A stretch of 64,000 nucleotides of DNA from Thelephora terrestris (lineage: Eukaryota; Basidiomycota; Agaricomycetes; Thelephorales; Thelephoraceae). Below the pieces are notes generated by a model. It searched no databases. It saw nothing but the letters and a program-made list of their open reading frames with translations, and was not told where the DNA came from. Shown here piece by piece: positions 13,525 to 24,246 of this stretch; the stretch's first letter is position 1, and each line of letters begins with the position of its first letter. The DNA lies in contig WIUZ02000004.1 of assembly GCA_015956445.1 (NCBI GenBank), positions 1,984,001 through 2,048,000 of the forward strand, written 5' to 3'. The position numbers and the translations under genes were made by a program.

Positions 13525-16327
13525 ATGATTGTTTTCTCAAAACACATCAACTCTCTGGATCCGAAGCAGAAGCGATCGTTCCTCACACTGCTTTTCGTCG
13601 TGCTCTTGCTCCGGTCTCGCTTAATTACTGGACCCCGAGATGTGTTCAATGCCTTGAAGAAGGCTGCTGGCATTCGGAAACCAACCCCTGAAGAGCTCGA
13701 GCAAGCTAGACAGCAACTGTATCGTAGGAACCCAGACGGTACCAAAAATCTGCTCGTCACGTACCGTGGCCGGATATCTGAGGTGGGCACCTTTTGGCTT
13801 GAAGACTGTCATTGCAACTTGAACTCAGAACAGGTCAATATTCAACCGGTGTCTCAAGATGAACTGGCTGCAAATGCGAAGAATTTTCCCCTGGTACCAC
13901 CATCACACAAACCCAACGTCGACCGTATCTTCCTTCGACAACTCGTTTCGATCCTTCGCATTACCTTCCCGTCGTGGAGGTCGAAGGAAGTGTTTATCTT
14001 AATCCTACATTCGACCTTCCTTGTTCTGCGCACAGTTCTCAGCGTTGCCGTTGCGAGGCTGGACGGGAAAATTGTTCGAGACTTGGTATGACATCTCACC
14101 ATAACTCACCGACCCCGTTTACGACGTATACAGGTCAGCGCCGACGGTAAAGGTTTCCTCAAAGGGATTGGATTCTGGTTTGCTCTCGCAGTTCCGAGCA
14201 TATACACCAATACCATGGTTTGTCTCGACTTTTGTTCGCCAACCAGCTCGCTTCCTGACGCTTGTTTCCAGTTACGGCACCTTCAGTCGAAACTATCGCT
14301 TAGGGCCAGAACGCGGATCTCACGCTATACCCATGACTTGTATCTTTCGTCTCATCCTAATCTTCGTTACTATCGACTTGGCCTAGATGGTGCCGTTCAA
14401 TACCTCACGAGCGACGTAAACTCTTTCTGTGATGCCCTCAGCGGTCTATAGTCAGTTTCGATGGTGCTTCGCTCTCGAAACTTACTCACGAAGCCCCGTT
14501 ACAGTGGCAACCTTCTCAAACCTGCCTTGGATATTGTGCTTTTTACATCCCAACTCTCACGTACACTCGGTCTACGTGGCTCCTGCATGTTGGCACTTAC
14601 ATATTATGCCACCGCGGCTATTTTGAAGGCTGTGACCCCCGCTTTCGGAAGGCTCGCCGCCGTTGAGGCCAGATTGGAGGGTGAATACAGGGCGGGTATG
14701 AGTCGTATCGACCGAGAAGGCGAGGAGATCGCGTAAGTACCTTGAGCTCTGGTTCCTCTTGCTCAACGCTAATCAGTCACCAGATTCTATGGTGGAGGCA
14801 AGCGAGAGAGGGAAATTCTCCGGCGAGCATACTTACAATTGATCAAGCACATCAACTCGATCTACAAGATCCGAATAGCTTATGAGTGGACTGAGGACTA
14901 CGTAATCAAGTACCTCTGGAGCGCCGCAGGTTACGTTCTTATTGCCATTCCTTACCTCCTGACGCGGCGGAAGAGGCATGTCGGTGTCCAAACCACCGGC
15001 CCTACCGGGGGGCACGTGGACAATCAGGTTGCGGACAGGACAGAGAGTGCGTGGTGCTTTTGTGCAGATGCACACAACCAACGATTGACATAAAGATAGC
15101 CTACATTTCATCCAGGAGGCTGCTTTTGAGCCTGGCAGACGCTGGAGGTATCAAGTTCTCCCAGACAATACATCCTATTCGTCCGACTGATCCATTCCCC
15201 CGTAGGAAGGTTGATGTATGCATACAAAGACCTACTGGAGCTTGCGGGCCTCACCACCCGCCTCTACACTCTTCTTTCCACGCTACACAGCCTTCCCCCA
15301 CTCCCCGTTCCGTCAGATTCCACCGCTGTTGAGGTATCACATGTGGATGTCAAGGTTCCCACAACTGCGGTCACCGTTGATGAGGGGGATGGCTTCATGC
15401 CTGCCCCTCACGAACTCGTTCTCGTCAAGGACTTGTCGTTCAAACTGGAGGAGGGTGATCATCTCATGATTACCGGCAGCAATGGCGTGGGGAAGACTTC
15501 CGTCGCTCGTGTCCTCGCAGGGCTGTGGCCAGTGCAGGAGGGAGGAGAGGTCCGAAGACCCGCCGATGAAAGCTGTAGGATGGGTGTTTTCGTCGTCCCC
15601 CAGCGAGTGTACATGGTCGAGGGCACCCTGTTGGACCAGATGATCTACCCCCACTCTTACGTCGATTTCAAGGAGAGCGGAAAGACCGATGCAGATCTTA
15701 TGGACATCCTCATAGCTGTTCACTTGGCTTACCTACCTGCCCGCGAGGGCGGTTGGTCGGTAAGGAAAGAGTGGAGGGATGTCCTGAGTGGAGGGGAGAA
15801 ACAACGCGTAAGCCAACCAGAAAGCCCGTCCCTCCTTTGTTCCTAACGTCTCATGTACCAGATGGGCATGGCTCGCGTGTTTTACCACCGTCCCAAGTTC
15901 GCAATTCTTGATGGTGCGTTTGTCATTGCGGCGCATCTGTCCATGTCAAAAATCTCATGAGTGCTCAGAATGCACGAGCGCTGTGTCTAGCGATGTCGAG
16001 GGAAGTATGTATGAGCACGCAAAATCCATGGGTATCACTTTAACCACCATCTCGCTACGGTGAACCTTCCGTTCACGTTCTACTCGCCATTGGACTGACT
16101 CGTGCCTTAGTCCATCCTTGATGAAGTATCACACTCAACTGCTTACGCTTTCTGGCGATGGTTCTGGAAGCTACACACTTACAAGGATTGGTACCGCCGA
16201 AGAGCGTGTAGGCATTGATCGAGAGATCCAAACGCTTCGTTCGAAACTCCAGGAAGTCGACAAGTGGGAGGCACGGGTTCAGGAATTGGCTAAATTACTA
16301 TCGGTTCAACACGAGAGCGAACCTTAA
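13525..16327 (+). CDS. Peroxisomal ABCD half-transporter (Pxa/ALD-like)
   Basis: Likely imports very-long-chain acyl-CoA into peroxisomes as a dimer of half-transporters. From the ATG at 13525 (MIVFSKHINSLDPKQKRSFL) there is a hydrophobic N-terminal segment, then a transmembrane domain with ITFPSWRSKEVFILILHSTF and FWFALAVPSIYTNTM. An EAA-like region RLLLSLADAGGRLMYAYKDL lies before the nucleotide-binding domain. That domain has Walker A GSNGVGKTS (about 15478), LAGLWPVQEGGEVRRP, signature LSGGEKQR (about 15786) and Walker B FAILDECTSAVSSDVEG joined over an intron at about 15915-15969. A short coiled C-terminus ends HESEP and TAA at 16325-16327. The family order (TMD then NBD, one of each) and length fit ABCD proteins. 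A frame extends a little upstream to another ATG at 13462, so the start is uncertain. Confidence 0.9.
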
Positions 16328-16547
16328 TTGTACCAAGAAAGTCGTATGTACAGCTGCGTGACTATATGTAATGATACAAACTGTTGGGTATATACGATGG
16401 CGAGGGAGCAGCTACAAGAAAACAACACGATATTCACAGCGTTGTGTCGACAAACAAGAAAAAACAAGGATGCTTGGATCCAGAGAAGCATAAAAGCACA
16501 AAAAAGATAAATAGAAACTCAAGGGGGGTAGGAACGGGGAAGAGTAG

Positions 16548-19500
16548 CTACCGACGCTTGCCGTGATCCACGACCCTCATCGGGTCATGCATATACTGCA
16601 CGACATACCGGGATACGCCTGGGGTGGATGCAGCCTTCAACTCGCAGAGGGTAGTCATCGCCACATCCCACGGAAAGCGTTGGCGCGGGTGCCTGTCATA
16701 GGCGTACGATGCCTTGAAATCCATTCGTTCGCGACGAGTTTTGAGCGCGATGTACCCGATCCTGACCTCGAGCGGCGGATCCCTCGCGAACTCCTTCGAA
16801 AGGGCTCGTAGCTTGTCTTGGCGCGTCTCAATTGGTAAGTCGGTGAAGGTCTTCCCGGTCGCCCTTGTCCACTTGGCGTGAACGTCGTCAACGTGTGTCC
16901 TCAACGCCTTGAGTTCCCGGCGCAGCATGTCCGCGTAGATTTTGCATTCCTGGTCTTCCGCGGCCTCGCTCTCGTACTTTCGGAGGGCTTCAATTTGGAA
17001 CAGATGTGGCGCGAGCAACGCAGGATCAGGAGGTGGGGGCCGCAAACCTCGGAGTGTCATCTCGACTTTCCTCTTTGCTGCACCAACCACCTGGTGAAGC
17101 TGCTCCCCGAGTATGTCCATGATGAAGGGGCCTAGGCTTTTCCCTCTGGGAATCGGAACCAAGTTTTTCGAGTTCGACTGAGCCTGTGTCTTGTCTTCCA
17201 TTGTCCAAGCTGGCCTCAAATGCCACTGGTATCGCTCCCTGTCACTCTTCAGCACAGTGTCCAAAATCTTCAACCCTGTCTTGGGGCCGTCAAGGATTGT
17301 GGTGAATCTAGGGTGAATATCTCAGCTTCTCAGACGCAAGGGCTTTGGGTATGGATTCACTTACTTGTATGCCAGACTCTTGGTCTCCTCATGACCATAT
17401 CCATGGTGATACATAGACATGAGCCAGAGTTCATTGTAGACACCAAGCAAGTGTTCATCTCTGCTCAGAGGGCTGAGCAGATGCCTCTGTACAGCATGGA
17501 TCTGTTCCATTTCTGGCTTCCCAGAAATTTCGTCCAAAAATTCTGATACAGTCACAGTACTCTGGGTGAAAGAGCCTGAGAGGTCAGGTGGATCCAGGGC
17601 AGAGGATTGATCAGGAGGGATGAAGGTCTTGACAAAGTCTTCATTCCAAAAAACCTCAACCTTGTCACCATCATAATCACCTGGGAGTAGGGTGTGGGTG
17701 GAGGTATGGCCAATAGTGAGGTAGGTGAACGTCACTTACCACCACCCAGGAAACTTGCCAAGCTGCAACTGCCTTCAATGGGGAACACAATCACATCTGT
17801 GTATGCCCTGAGCTCTGGGTAATCAACAGCTCTAACCTGGAGGAAAATTAAAAATTATATGATAGATGGAAACAATATATATCACACCTTCTGAACATCA
17901 GTGGGAACTTTACATGGATGCCTTGTTACCAGCACTTCACCCAGAATGACTGGACTCTCCCCTCCAGGTGCTGATTTGATTGAGAAAGAGGATCTAACTT
18001 GAATCTCCCCTTCCTTCAGGATGCCAAGTGGATCTAAAATGCTTGGTTGACTTTATCCACAGGACTAGAAGTCATTAAAACTCACCAGGGACAACAAAGG
18101 CTGAACAGGATTCAGCAATAGGGATCTTGGGTTTACTGACTGAAAACCTATTGAGAGCAGTGTTGATGACCTGTCTGAGCTTCTCCTGGAGAATCCACTC
18201 AGTCAGAGGGTGAAACCCTGCTTCAATCAATACTAGGACAGTTTCCTCCAGGCTAGATGGTTGTCCACTGGTGTAGTCAGGCCACCATGCAGTAGATCTT
18301 GGAAGATCTTCTAGAGGTTCAGTATTTTCATCCCCTTCCTCCTGCTTGTGGTCCCAGATATAGCCCTTTGCCCTGGCATAAGCAATGTCCCGCCTAGCAA
18401 GCTTTGCACCAGAGACAGCCCCAGCTCTGTTGACACTGCTGTGGAGTTTAAGCATTGAGTCATGAGACATAACACTGAGGGGAAGAGGATCTTCAGGCCA
18501 ACTGAATAGCCCATCAAGTACCACCTCAACTCCCAGTTGGAGCAATCCAAAGAAGATGTTAGGTGGAACTCCATTTTCTGCCAAGTTAATGATCGTCTCA
18601 TATGAGAGACGTGCAGGAGTGGTGAGGTGAGAGGTCCGAAGGACATCAACAGTGAGGTGGGCAGTATCATGGAGTTCAGGGTAAAGAATCTTCCTCTGTG
18701 AGTCTCTAAGGTATATCTCAGGTGTTGAGAGCATGTTGTTGGCTTCATTGGGATGGAGAAGCAACAATCCCTTCATTAATATGCAGTGAGTCCATGCAAT
18801 AACATCAAAGGTAAAACTTACCTTAGCACCTGCAACACGACACTGGACAGCTGTTGGGATGCTATCCAGCTCCAATACCTCCTTAATGGATCTCAGAGTG
18901 GCCAGGTTTGCAAAACCACAACCATCTGTCATGATTTTTGCACTGGGTGCTTTTCCTTGGCCAGTAAATGAAGGGGATACTGACATTGAGGTCAAAAAAT
19001 TAATATAGATGATGCTTGACTTCTGACTCACCCTCATCTTTGATGTGGTAAATATTCTCTGGGTTAAGAACAACCCCTGGAATTGAGGTAGATTGCCCCA
19101 GCTGGAACCTGCTGGTCCACTTGGACATTGACTACAATGTGCATCAATATTAGCCTGAGATACAGCAATGAATGAAGCTTACTTGGTTCTTGTTATGCTC
19201 CAAGGGGTTATGCCAATTGATGAAATCAAGGAAAGAGACTGCAGAGAGAAAGGGATCCCTGGTGAGCCACCCTTTGACTCTCTCTGTGTCAGCAGAGACC
19301 TCATTTGTCTGGACATAGAAAACATTTGAGTCCCTTGTAGAGTAGCCCCTGAAAACTTTTCCAGCAATGATTATTGGTTGCTGGACATAGTTGAGGAGGC
19401 CATCTGGTTGCTTCCTCAGCTTTTCTTGAGCTTCCTTAGAGAAGGTGAGCTTCAAGAATGAAGCTGAACCAAATCTCCTGCCAAATCTTGTTGAAGGGCA

Positions 19501-20406
19501 CCGCTGAGGGGATTGTTGCAGGAGCTGGAGTGACTCTGTGACCCTGACAATGAACTCTACTTGACCACCATACCCCAGAGGGCCAGAGGAGGGATAACCA
19601 AGTGGTGACTCCTCAAAGTCAAGATGCTTCCATGGGGACTATACTTTGTCAGCATGGAGAATCCAGAATGCAACCTAAACTCCCTTACCTGGGCATCAAG
19701 TTCAGCCTTCTCCAGATTGGAGATGGGGTCCTCTGCTGACTTTGTCTCAAGGAGAATTGCTCTCACATGAGGGCCAACATCTACACTCTTCCCCAGGAGA
19801 TCACGGCATATTTTTGGGGTGATAGCCAGACTAGGGTCTAGTTGATTTATCCTGACCAACTCCCACAGCACACCCCAGGAATATCCTCGTCTGTTAACCA
19901 TTAGCTCGACGGAATGAATTATGTATCCTCTTGACTTACTGTAGAAATGATTTCCATCCCTCTGAAACCTACTCTTACTTTCAGCATATAAGTCCCCTCG
20001 AGGCGCGACTTTACTCACGGTGAGATAGTGGGGAAGGCTGTCCCCATTACTTCCAGCTACAAGACGCCTGACATCGCGCGAGCATTCAGACGCGGAGTTG
20101 CTTCGCTTTCTCTTCATCAAAATCGAGCGCCCCGGGCTAAGATCGGCGGGGGTGTCGATCACAGTTTGAGTTGAGGCAAAGCTCTGCGGCGTTTGACGAT
20201 CATCAGTCGGCGCCTGGTCTTCGAAGCTCTCCAAATCTGAGTGTCTGTAAGGGCCAAGCGTAGAGAACACCGCCTGATGTGTGATACGTACCTTCGAGTC
20301 CTTCGAAGGGTATAGGAGTCCCGAAGTCCCACTCGGTAGATGACTGCGAAACAACCTGCGCATATATCGTGTCGAGCTGAGAGAGGAGGTACCAAAGTGA
20401 TGGCAT
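16548..20406 (-). CDS. RNA-silencing RNA-dependent RNA polymerase
   Basis: A eukaryotic cellular RdRP (QDE-1/RDR family), which makes double-stranded RNA for small-RNA silencing. The ATG at 20406 begins MPSLWYLLSQLDTIYAQVV. The N-terminal exons are hydrophilic and Ser-rich and join through introns at about 20246-20293 and 20000. Conserved parts follow: NRRGYSWGVLWELVRINQLD (about 19880), FSKEAQEKLRKQPDG, VFYVQTNEVSADTERVKGWL, IMTDGCGFANLATLRSIKEV (about 18920), the long exon 18080-18780 with RLSYETIINLAENGVPPNIF, and the catalytic DYDGDKVEVFWNEDF (about 17640-17680) holding the metal-binding aspartates. The C-terminus ends VVQYMHDPMRVVDHGKRR and TAG at 16548-16550. The frame is intact across every exon read. 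The central part, about 17340-19860, is strongly depleted in CpG unlike both ends of the same gene (see findings). It is divergent from the OXLD1-like gene. Confidence 0.92.
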
Positions 20407-20528
20407 AACACATGTACCGATTTAACCATTCCGAGAATCAAAAGCAATATCCAAGAAGGCCGATATGAGAGCGTACGGCGTGCTAGACACGACCGTCACG
20501 GGTACCTGCAAATGTACGATCGACGACA

Positions 20529-21236
20529 ATGAAAAGTCATAAGTCGATCAGGTTGATCCGGCGCGCACCTCTGGTTTACCTCCGTATGACGCTCTCACTC
20601 GGTCGCTCGGCCATGTTCTACTCCCCGCGCAGGCTTCCTGCCAACCCAGGGCGCACTTCGACGTCATCCCCCCGGTCGAGACCGAGACCAACGGAAAGGG
20701 GCGGCCGCAATCTAGGCTTACGATACCAGCAACTCGAATCCGCCATTCGTAGCGCGGTTCGGAAGGGCGCACTTCTAGAAGAGACGACAGATAACTCTCG
20801 CTTGGCCGGGCAGCGCAATTCTGTTTCAGCTTACAACGAATCTAGAGCCCCACACGTGGAGATGGAGACGTTTCACGGTTTGGTTGTTCCCAAAGAGCCG
20901 AAACCTCCAGAGTCTGACGGTGAGTCGTTCGCACCTCTTCATTTTGAACTTGTTAATGAGCGGGCTTGTCCTTTAGAATGCTGTATGTCCGGATGCGCGA
21001 TCTGCATTTATGACCTCTACGAGGACTCTCTCTTAGCATACAAAGCATCGCTCGCTTCACTTCGGACGCAGCTGGTATCCATGGGGATTCCGCAGTCGGA
21101 GTGGCCTTCACGCGTTGAAACTTCACTGGATTCTCAGGCCATCCAAAGACCGGCCAACGCAAGCCTTGACGCGTTTGAAGCGATGGAGAAAACGCTGGAA
21201 GCGAAGCAACGGAGTCGAGCTGGAGGAGGTAGCTGA
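20529..21236 (+). CDS. Oxidoreductase-like domain protein (OXLD1 family), probably mitochondrial
   Basis: Contains the Oxidored-like motif ECCMSGCAICIYDLYEDSL (about 20977-21035), diagnostic of the OXLD1 family, whose biochemical role is not established. The N-terminus is rich in Arg, Ser and Pro without acidic residues (LGRSAMFYSPRRLPANPGR), as in a mitochondrial presequence. In-frame ATGs at 20529, 20586 and 20613 are all possible starts. A 57-nt intron (20920-20976, GTGAGT to CTTTAG) interrupts the gene just before the motif. Its length is a multiple of three with no stop, so an unspliced reading remains open, but splicing gives PPESDECCMSGCA, the family consensus. The C-terminal region is helical and charged, ending SRAGGGS. 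It shares a short region with the divergent RdRP. Confidence 0.85.
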   Translation: MKSHKSIRLIRRAPLVYLRMTLSLGRSAMFYSPRRLPANPGRTSTSSPRSRPRPTERGGRNLGLRYQQLESAIRSAVRKGALLEETTDNSRLAGQRNSVSAYNESRAPHVEMETFHGLVVPKEPKPPESDGESFAPLHFELVNERACPLECCMSGCAICIYDLYEDSLLAYKASLASLRTQLVSMGIPQSEWPSRVETSLDSQAIQRPANASLDAFEAMEKTLEAKQRSRAGGGS

Positions 21237-24200
21237 CCATGTGTCTGTACAAGTTTGCTCCAAACACTGAACACGGATATCAGATGAGTCACTTCCGAAA
21301 ACTCATTCGTTCCGGTTTCAGTTTCTCCCGATGCTATGCGAAGGGGTGAAATGGGTCGTTTTCAGCAATCGTTAGCGACCCTCCTTCGTGTTTCCGGCCC
21401 TCGGGGTTATTTATCATGTCATTTTAGATATGTGGACGCAATCTAATTCGCTTTCTCCACCCTCGCTATCATTTAAAGTCATGTGATGAGCGTTGGCAAC
21501 ACCTCGAATTTGAACTTCCCCGCAGCTGGGATTCCAAGGACGATGTACGAACGTTCTAAGCTTTTACGCATGGATCATACATGACGTCGACCAATGTATT
21601 GGGCTCCATCCGTTCTGGACTGTCGAATATTCAATTTCAAGTTTGCGATATGTATCAGGTTCATCCGCGCTCACCGGGACCCTCATTCGTTCTAAAGATA
21701 TTTGACAGGTGAAATTGGATTGGAACAACCAAAACTCAACTCCAATTTCGACTCTTGCCTCTCACGTGGGCGGGTGGCTCTCTCGCCCCACTGTTTCATT
21801 GTCACTCGGCTGTCCTTGAGAGAGGTCAAGGAGCTCGCGTGAGAACTGGAAGGGTCATCTGATCTTTCCTCTATCCAGACTGCGAAGAGGCATCACCTTG
21901 TCCTAGATGGGGGAGAGGCGAACCCAGTACAGGCGCAAGAAGGCGTTCCACCTCGTCAATTGCGCCCTTCAATCCCTCTTCTTCGCTACGCCTGTCCATC
22001 TCTCTGGGCTCGGCTCATCACCTGCGACGATCGTACTATGCCATGGAACCTTCGGACCATTCGACGGTACAGTACCGGGGTAGTTCTTCGCATAAATTGG
22101 GCGTTTTGCACGGGAGTGGGCCTCTCACCTGGTGTCTGGGCTTTGATCATGTTGCAGTTCGTTCTCAATTGCGTCACTGATATGACTTACGGAAGGTGAT
22201 CCTCACTGAAATCGCCTCAACGTCATTGACTTGCTTATCGCGTCTATTCAGGTTGGGCGTTCTTATACATCGCCTCTTTTCAAACCCCCCGGGCTCTTGG
22301 AACGGTTCAAGCCATTGGGAAAACTTGCGCCTCGCTCGCTCGAGTAGTGAGACCAGCAATTGCGAGTTGCCTATTTGCACACACCCTAGAGCGGGGTTGG
22401 TTGGGAGGACTTGGAGTTTACGTTTTATCCACCGTGATGCAATTATGTGGGCTGCCTCTCACACACAGACTTCCGAAGCAAGCACGCAGGACCAAAGTGA
22501 CCAATCACCCATACATACACCACCCGTCAGTCAGACCGTCCGTATTCTTCTAACCCCTCTATCTAATAAGGTGCATAATGGATATCGGGAACCGGGCCTG
22601 TTCTGAACCTCTTGTCCGACTTACAAGTAACGCCCGACGCGGTGTGTGCTCGCGCACGGGGCTGAACCGAACACCGTCCCGTGAATTGAGTTTAGATAGA
22701 GGTAAGCCTTTCGAGTCGTCGAACATCAAACCGATGACTCACGTGGCATCACTGGTAGCGGATGAGATAATCTTCTATCGAACCGACCGCTGCTGGTTTG
22801 CTTTGGATACAGGCGATCTTGAATACCCTGGCTGTGGATGGTGTTAGGTAAGCACCCCGCCGCTCTCGTCAAGATGCCTGGTGCACCCATCACCTTCAGA
22901 CGAGTCGGACCGAAGTTACCAACAGAGTTGTGGGGGGTGTCGGAATTATGGAACATGTGCATGAGGTGAGTTCGGGACGGACTGACCGAGGATTTTGATG
23001 AGATCTTGGCAGCTAATCTCGAGCGAAAATCTGTAACGCTCTTCTCGGAAATTTGCATTCGTTTCGATGGCATTGATGGTGCGCGAACTCTTCACTTGAT
23101 CGGACGAAAGGAAAGAAGATGGGAGAAAACCAAAACATTGATCAAAACATACGGCGACGACCGACGCTGACCACCGCCCTCCGTTGATGTCGTGGCCAAA
23201 GCCGTAAAGCGACCCTATCCTTCCGGACGCTCGTATTTACCCTCCTCGGACCAGACGCACCGGGGAAGGATCAATCTCTTGTTCGCGGGAAAGCAGAACT
23301 TTGCCTTGCGTCATCCGAAGCTTTCTCCTCCCTCTCCGACCGCCCGACCGGCCTTAACGTCCACACGACGCACCGTGAACCACGGACACCTACTACCCCT
23401 CACAAACCCGTCCCGAACTCCGAGTCTCACACATTCCCACCCTTCCACCCTCCCAATTTAGCCAAATCACCGACCACACCCCGACGTCAGCGACAATCAA
23501 CCCGATCGACCTCACAGCCCCCCCGTATTCCGGCATGATTCCCTTGCAGGACACCGGGCCCGCAAGACCGTAAGTTTAGGATTCCCTCCAAAAAATAATG
23601 ACTTAATATGATCCCATCCATCAGCCTCCCTACTATCCGTTCGTTCCGTTGCTTTCGTAACCGAAGATACGGGCCGTGTGGGCGAATCGGGCGGTGCAAC
23701 TGAGGCATACACCGCCCGAATCTACGACCCGACTATGCCCCTCCTAGACGTCAAACTTTGGTGATCGTGGGACGATTGACAAGGTCGCCACATGCCACAC
23801 CGCTTTCCAAGTGCGCATTGGGCCGCATTTTCCGCATATTTGACCGTGGAACAAACACTAGCAGACATTGATCTCGAGGCTGTCAAACAGTGGACTTTTG
23901 TTCAAGCGCACTATCCCCAAATGTCATGGCTGTTTTGTCTTATGCGCAAGCTGTGTATTCCATAAATTTCGTTAGCTCACATCACATATTCTTAACAGAT
24001 TCGTGGCTGGGCACAGCGTTCCGCCTCACACATATGAAGGAAAGCGAACGGACTACATTATATTTCTGATTTCTACGATGAATGCACAGCAACAACATGA
24101 AGGGTAACACAGCAACTATGAGCGCAAGAGTACAATAAAGCCGAGAGCGTAACTATTAGTATGATCCAGTGTGGGGTGAATTCGAAGCGAGTAGCGCGAT

Positions 24201-24246
24201 GCGATGCGATGCGATGCAAGTGGTAAATGAAGCCAAAATTGAGTGC
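21237..24246. other. 3 kb stretch without a recognisable gene
   Basis: I could not name any protein here. Some pieces look coding-like on the plus strand. At 21930-22550, fragments with plausible introns (acceptor ttgcag near 22160, donor gtgatc at about 22197 and acceptor attcag near 22251) give hydrophobic runs such as WAFLYIASFQTPRALG. At 22878-23168, a frame reads MPGAPITFRRVGPKLPTELW and is broken once by TGA. At 23210-23763, a frame crosses a gtaag...cag intron near 23570-23630 and ends TARIYDPTMPLLDVKLW. None matches a family I recognise. They may be orphan genes or decayed copies. The right end serves as 3' flank of the adenylating-enzyme gene. Confidence 0.4.
24196..24215. repeat. 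Short tandem repeat (GCGAT)x4
   Basis: Four perfect copies of the pentamer GCGAT lie about 30 bp beyond the stop of the adenylating enzyme, probably in its 3' untranslated region. No function can be read from it. Confidence 0.8.

Noticed and set aside
17340-19860. That the RdRP core is a transposon or virus insertion
   Set aside because: It encodes continuous, in-frame RdRP protein joined to both ends through normal introns; no terminal repeats or foreign gene are present.
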